DNA of 64,000 nucleotides from contig NZ_CP118574.1 in NCBI RefSeq assembly GCF_028898845.1, positions 4,995,001 to 5,059,000 of the forward strand, written 5' to 3'. Below are positions 63,303-64,000 of this stretch, piece by piece; positions within the stretch are counted from its first letter, which is position 1; each line of letters opens with the position of its first letter. Source of the DNA: Streptomyces sp. WZ-12. Lineage in GTDB: Bacteria > Actinomycetota > Actinomycetes > Streptomycetales > Streptomycetaceae. Under the pieces are notes generated by a model, which was given only the letters and a program-made list of their open reading frames with translations, was not told where the DNA came from and ran no database searches. The translations under genes were made by a program, and so were the position numbers.

Positions 63303-64000
63303 GTGACTGCGGCGAGCACGGAAGGCGTGGGGGGAAGGGTAGTGGACGTGGCGAACGGCAACGGTGCCCCCGCTTCGGGCGGTTCCGGCGGCGGCGACGG
63401 TGCGGGCGGTTCGGCGGCGACGGGTGCGGCGCCGGGCGCGCTGCCCGCCGCGGTGCCGATGCCGCCGGCCGCCCCGGCACCGGGCCCGGCCCCTGCCCCG
63501 GTGCCGACCCGACCGGTGCCGGTCACGGCCGGACCGTCTCCGTTCGATCCGCCGCCGGCGCCGGTGCACCCGTCCCCAGCGGCGCCCGCGCCCGGTCCCG
63601 CGCCCGTCAACCCGGCCGTGGCGCCGGCCAGTTCGGCTCCGGCGGCGACTGTCCCGCTTCCGGCGCCCGCCCCGCAGGTCCCGTCCGCCCCTCCGGTGGC
63701 CCAGGCCCCGGCAGCCGCCCCGCTGCCCCCGGTGGCGCCCGCACCGGCCCCCGGGCCCGCCCCCGGTTCCTACGGGCGCGCCGGGATGCCCGCGCGCACG
63801 CCCGTCTCCGTGCCGTTGCTGCCGCCCGAGTTGGCCGACGGGCAGCCCCGGCCGCGTCGCGGTGACCCGCTGCCCCGGCGCGCCGGCCGGGCCCTGCGCC
63901 GGGTGTTCGCCTCCTCGCCGGCCGCCGAGTCCGCCGCCCTGACCCGGGCCGCGTCCGCCATCCAGCAGCCGGTCTCCAGCGGCCGGCAGATCGCGGTGTC
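63303..64000 (+). CDS. Proline/alanine-rich protein, probably a MinD/ParA-like ATPase, cut off by window end
   Basis: The visible 232 codons encode a long disordered region made mostly of Pro, Ala, Gly and Val. Near the edge this gives way to an ordered stretch: VSVPLLPPELADG, RRAGRALRRVF, and AALTRAASAIQQPVSSGRQIAV. In actinobacterial secretion loci such a sequence often precedes a P-loop (GGAGK) of a MinD/ParA-type or EspI-like protein; the P-loop itself would lie just past base 64000, so this is inference. Possible starts: GTG 63303 with GGAAGG about eight bases upstream, or GTG 63348 with GGGAAGGG eight bases upstream. It lies about 100 bases after the EccD-like gene on the same strand. 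Confidence 0.6.
   Translation, partial: MTAASTEGVGGRVVDVANGNGAPASGGSGGGDGAGGSAATGAAPGALPAAVPMPPAAPAPGPAPAPVPTRPVPVTAGPSPFDPPPAPVHPSPAAPAPGPAPVNPAVAPASSAPAATVPLPAPAPQVPSAPPVAQAPAAAPLPPVAPAPAPGPAPGSYGRAGMPARTPVSVPLLPPELADGQPRPRRGDPLPRRAGRALRRVFASSPAAESAALTRAASAIQQPVSSGRQIAV

Overview
This window is a chromosomal core segment from a high-G+C actinomycete, almost certainly a Streptomyces. The evidence is strong third-position GC bias, frequent GTG and TTG starts, ATGA/GTGA stop-start overlaps, long perfect hairpin terminators, and a gene order that matches, as far as I recall it, the menaquinone to nuo region of Streptomyces coelicolor. I see no insertion sequence, prophage, tRNA, rRNA or CRISPR array.

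Bases 1-10900: the cut-off phosphocholine-type phospholipase C gene comes first. It is followed by a DUF4291 protein, a cytosine-deaminase-like enzyme and a PLDc_N membrane protein. Then come the late futalosine-pathway genes: a UbiD-type decarboxylase, the prenyltransferase mqnP, a UbiX-type flavin prenyltransferase and the radical-SAM enzyme mqnE. They are interspersed with a rhomboid protease, a DUF4870 protein, a 44-residue microprotein, an Lrp regulator, a GNAT enzyme and a DUF4229 protein.

Bases 11000-29100: a cysteine-rich leader peptide precedes a DAACS-family symporter, followed by an alpha/beta hydrolase with a divergent TetR regulator, two tiny zinc-binding proteins and a cold-shock gene. 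The menaquinone theme resumes with mqnA, a receptor Ser/Thr kinase, mqnC, a degenerate amidohydrolase, menG and a geranylgeranyl-reductase-type flavoprotein. A D-Ala-D-Ala carboxypeptidase and an NlpC/P60 cell-wall hydrolase are also here. The long gaps in this part hold tandem repeats, a 28-bp perfect palindrome and one decayed gene remnant.

Bases 29750-46180: a complete 14-gene complex I operon, nuoA to nuoN, in canonical order. Most junctions overlap. A Rex-like operator lies upstream and a strong terminator downstream. nuoC carries an in-frame copy of a Streptomyces-type palindromic repeat.

Bases 46190-64000: a lipoprotein, fumarylacetoacetase, a long-chain polyprenyl diphosphate synthase (probably the menaquinone side-chain enzyme), a LolA-like protein, an ABC exporter, RarD, the 2-oxoacid:ferredoxin oxidoreductase korAB, two paralogous sensor kinases with one LuxR-type response regulator, an EccD-like membrane protein, and the start of a proline-rich protein cut by the window end.

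Taken together, this is the respiratory quinone and electron-entry neighbourhood. The futalosine enzymes, the prenyl synthase, the tail-saturating reductase and the final methyltransferase make a methylated, partly saturated menaquinone, and complex I reduces it. mqnB and mqnD are not in the window. The least expected items are the cysteine leader before a symporter, the terminator-like hairpin inside the cold-shock leader, the palindrome and repeats before menG, the repeat inside nuoC, and the possible type VII-like pair at the right edge.
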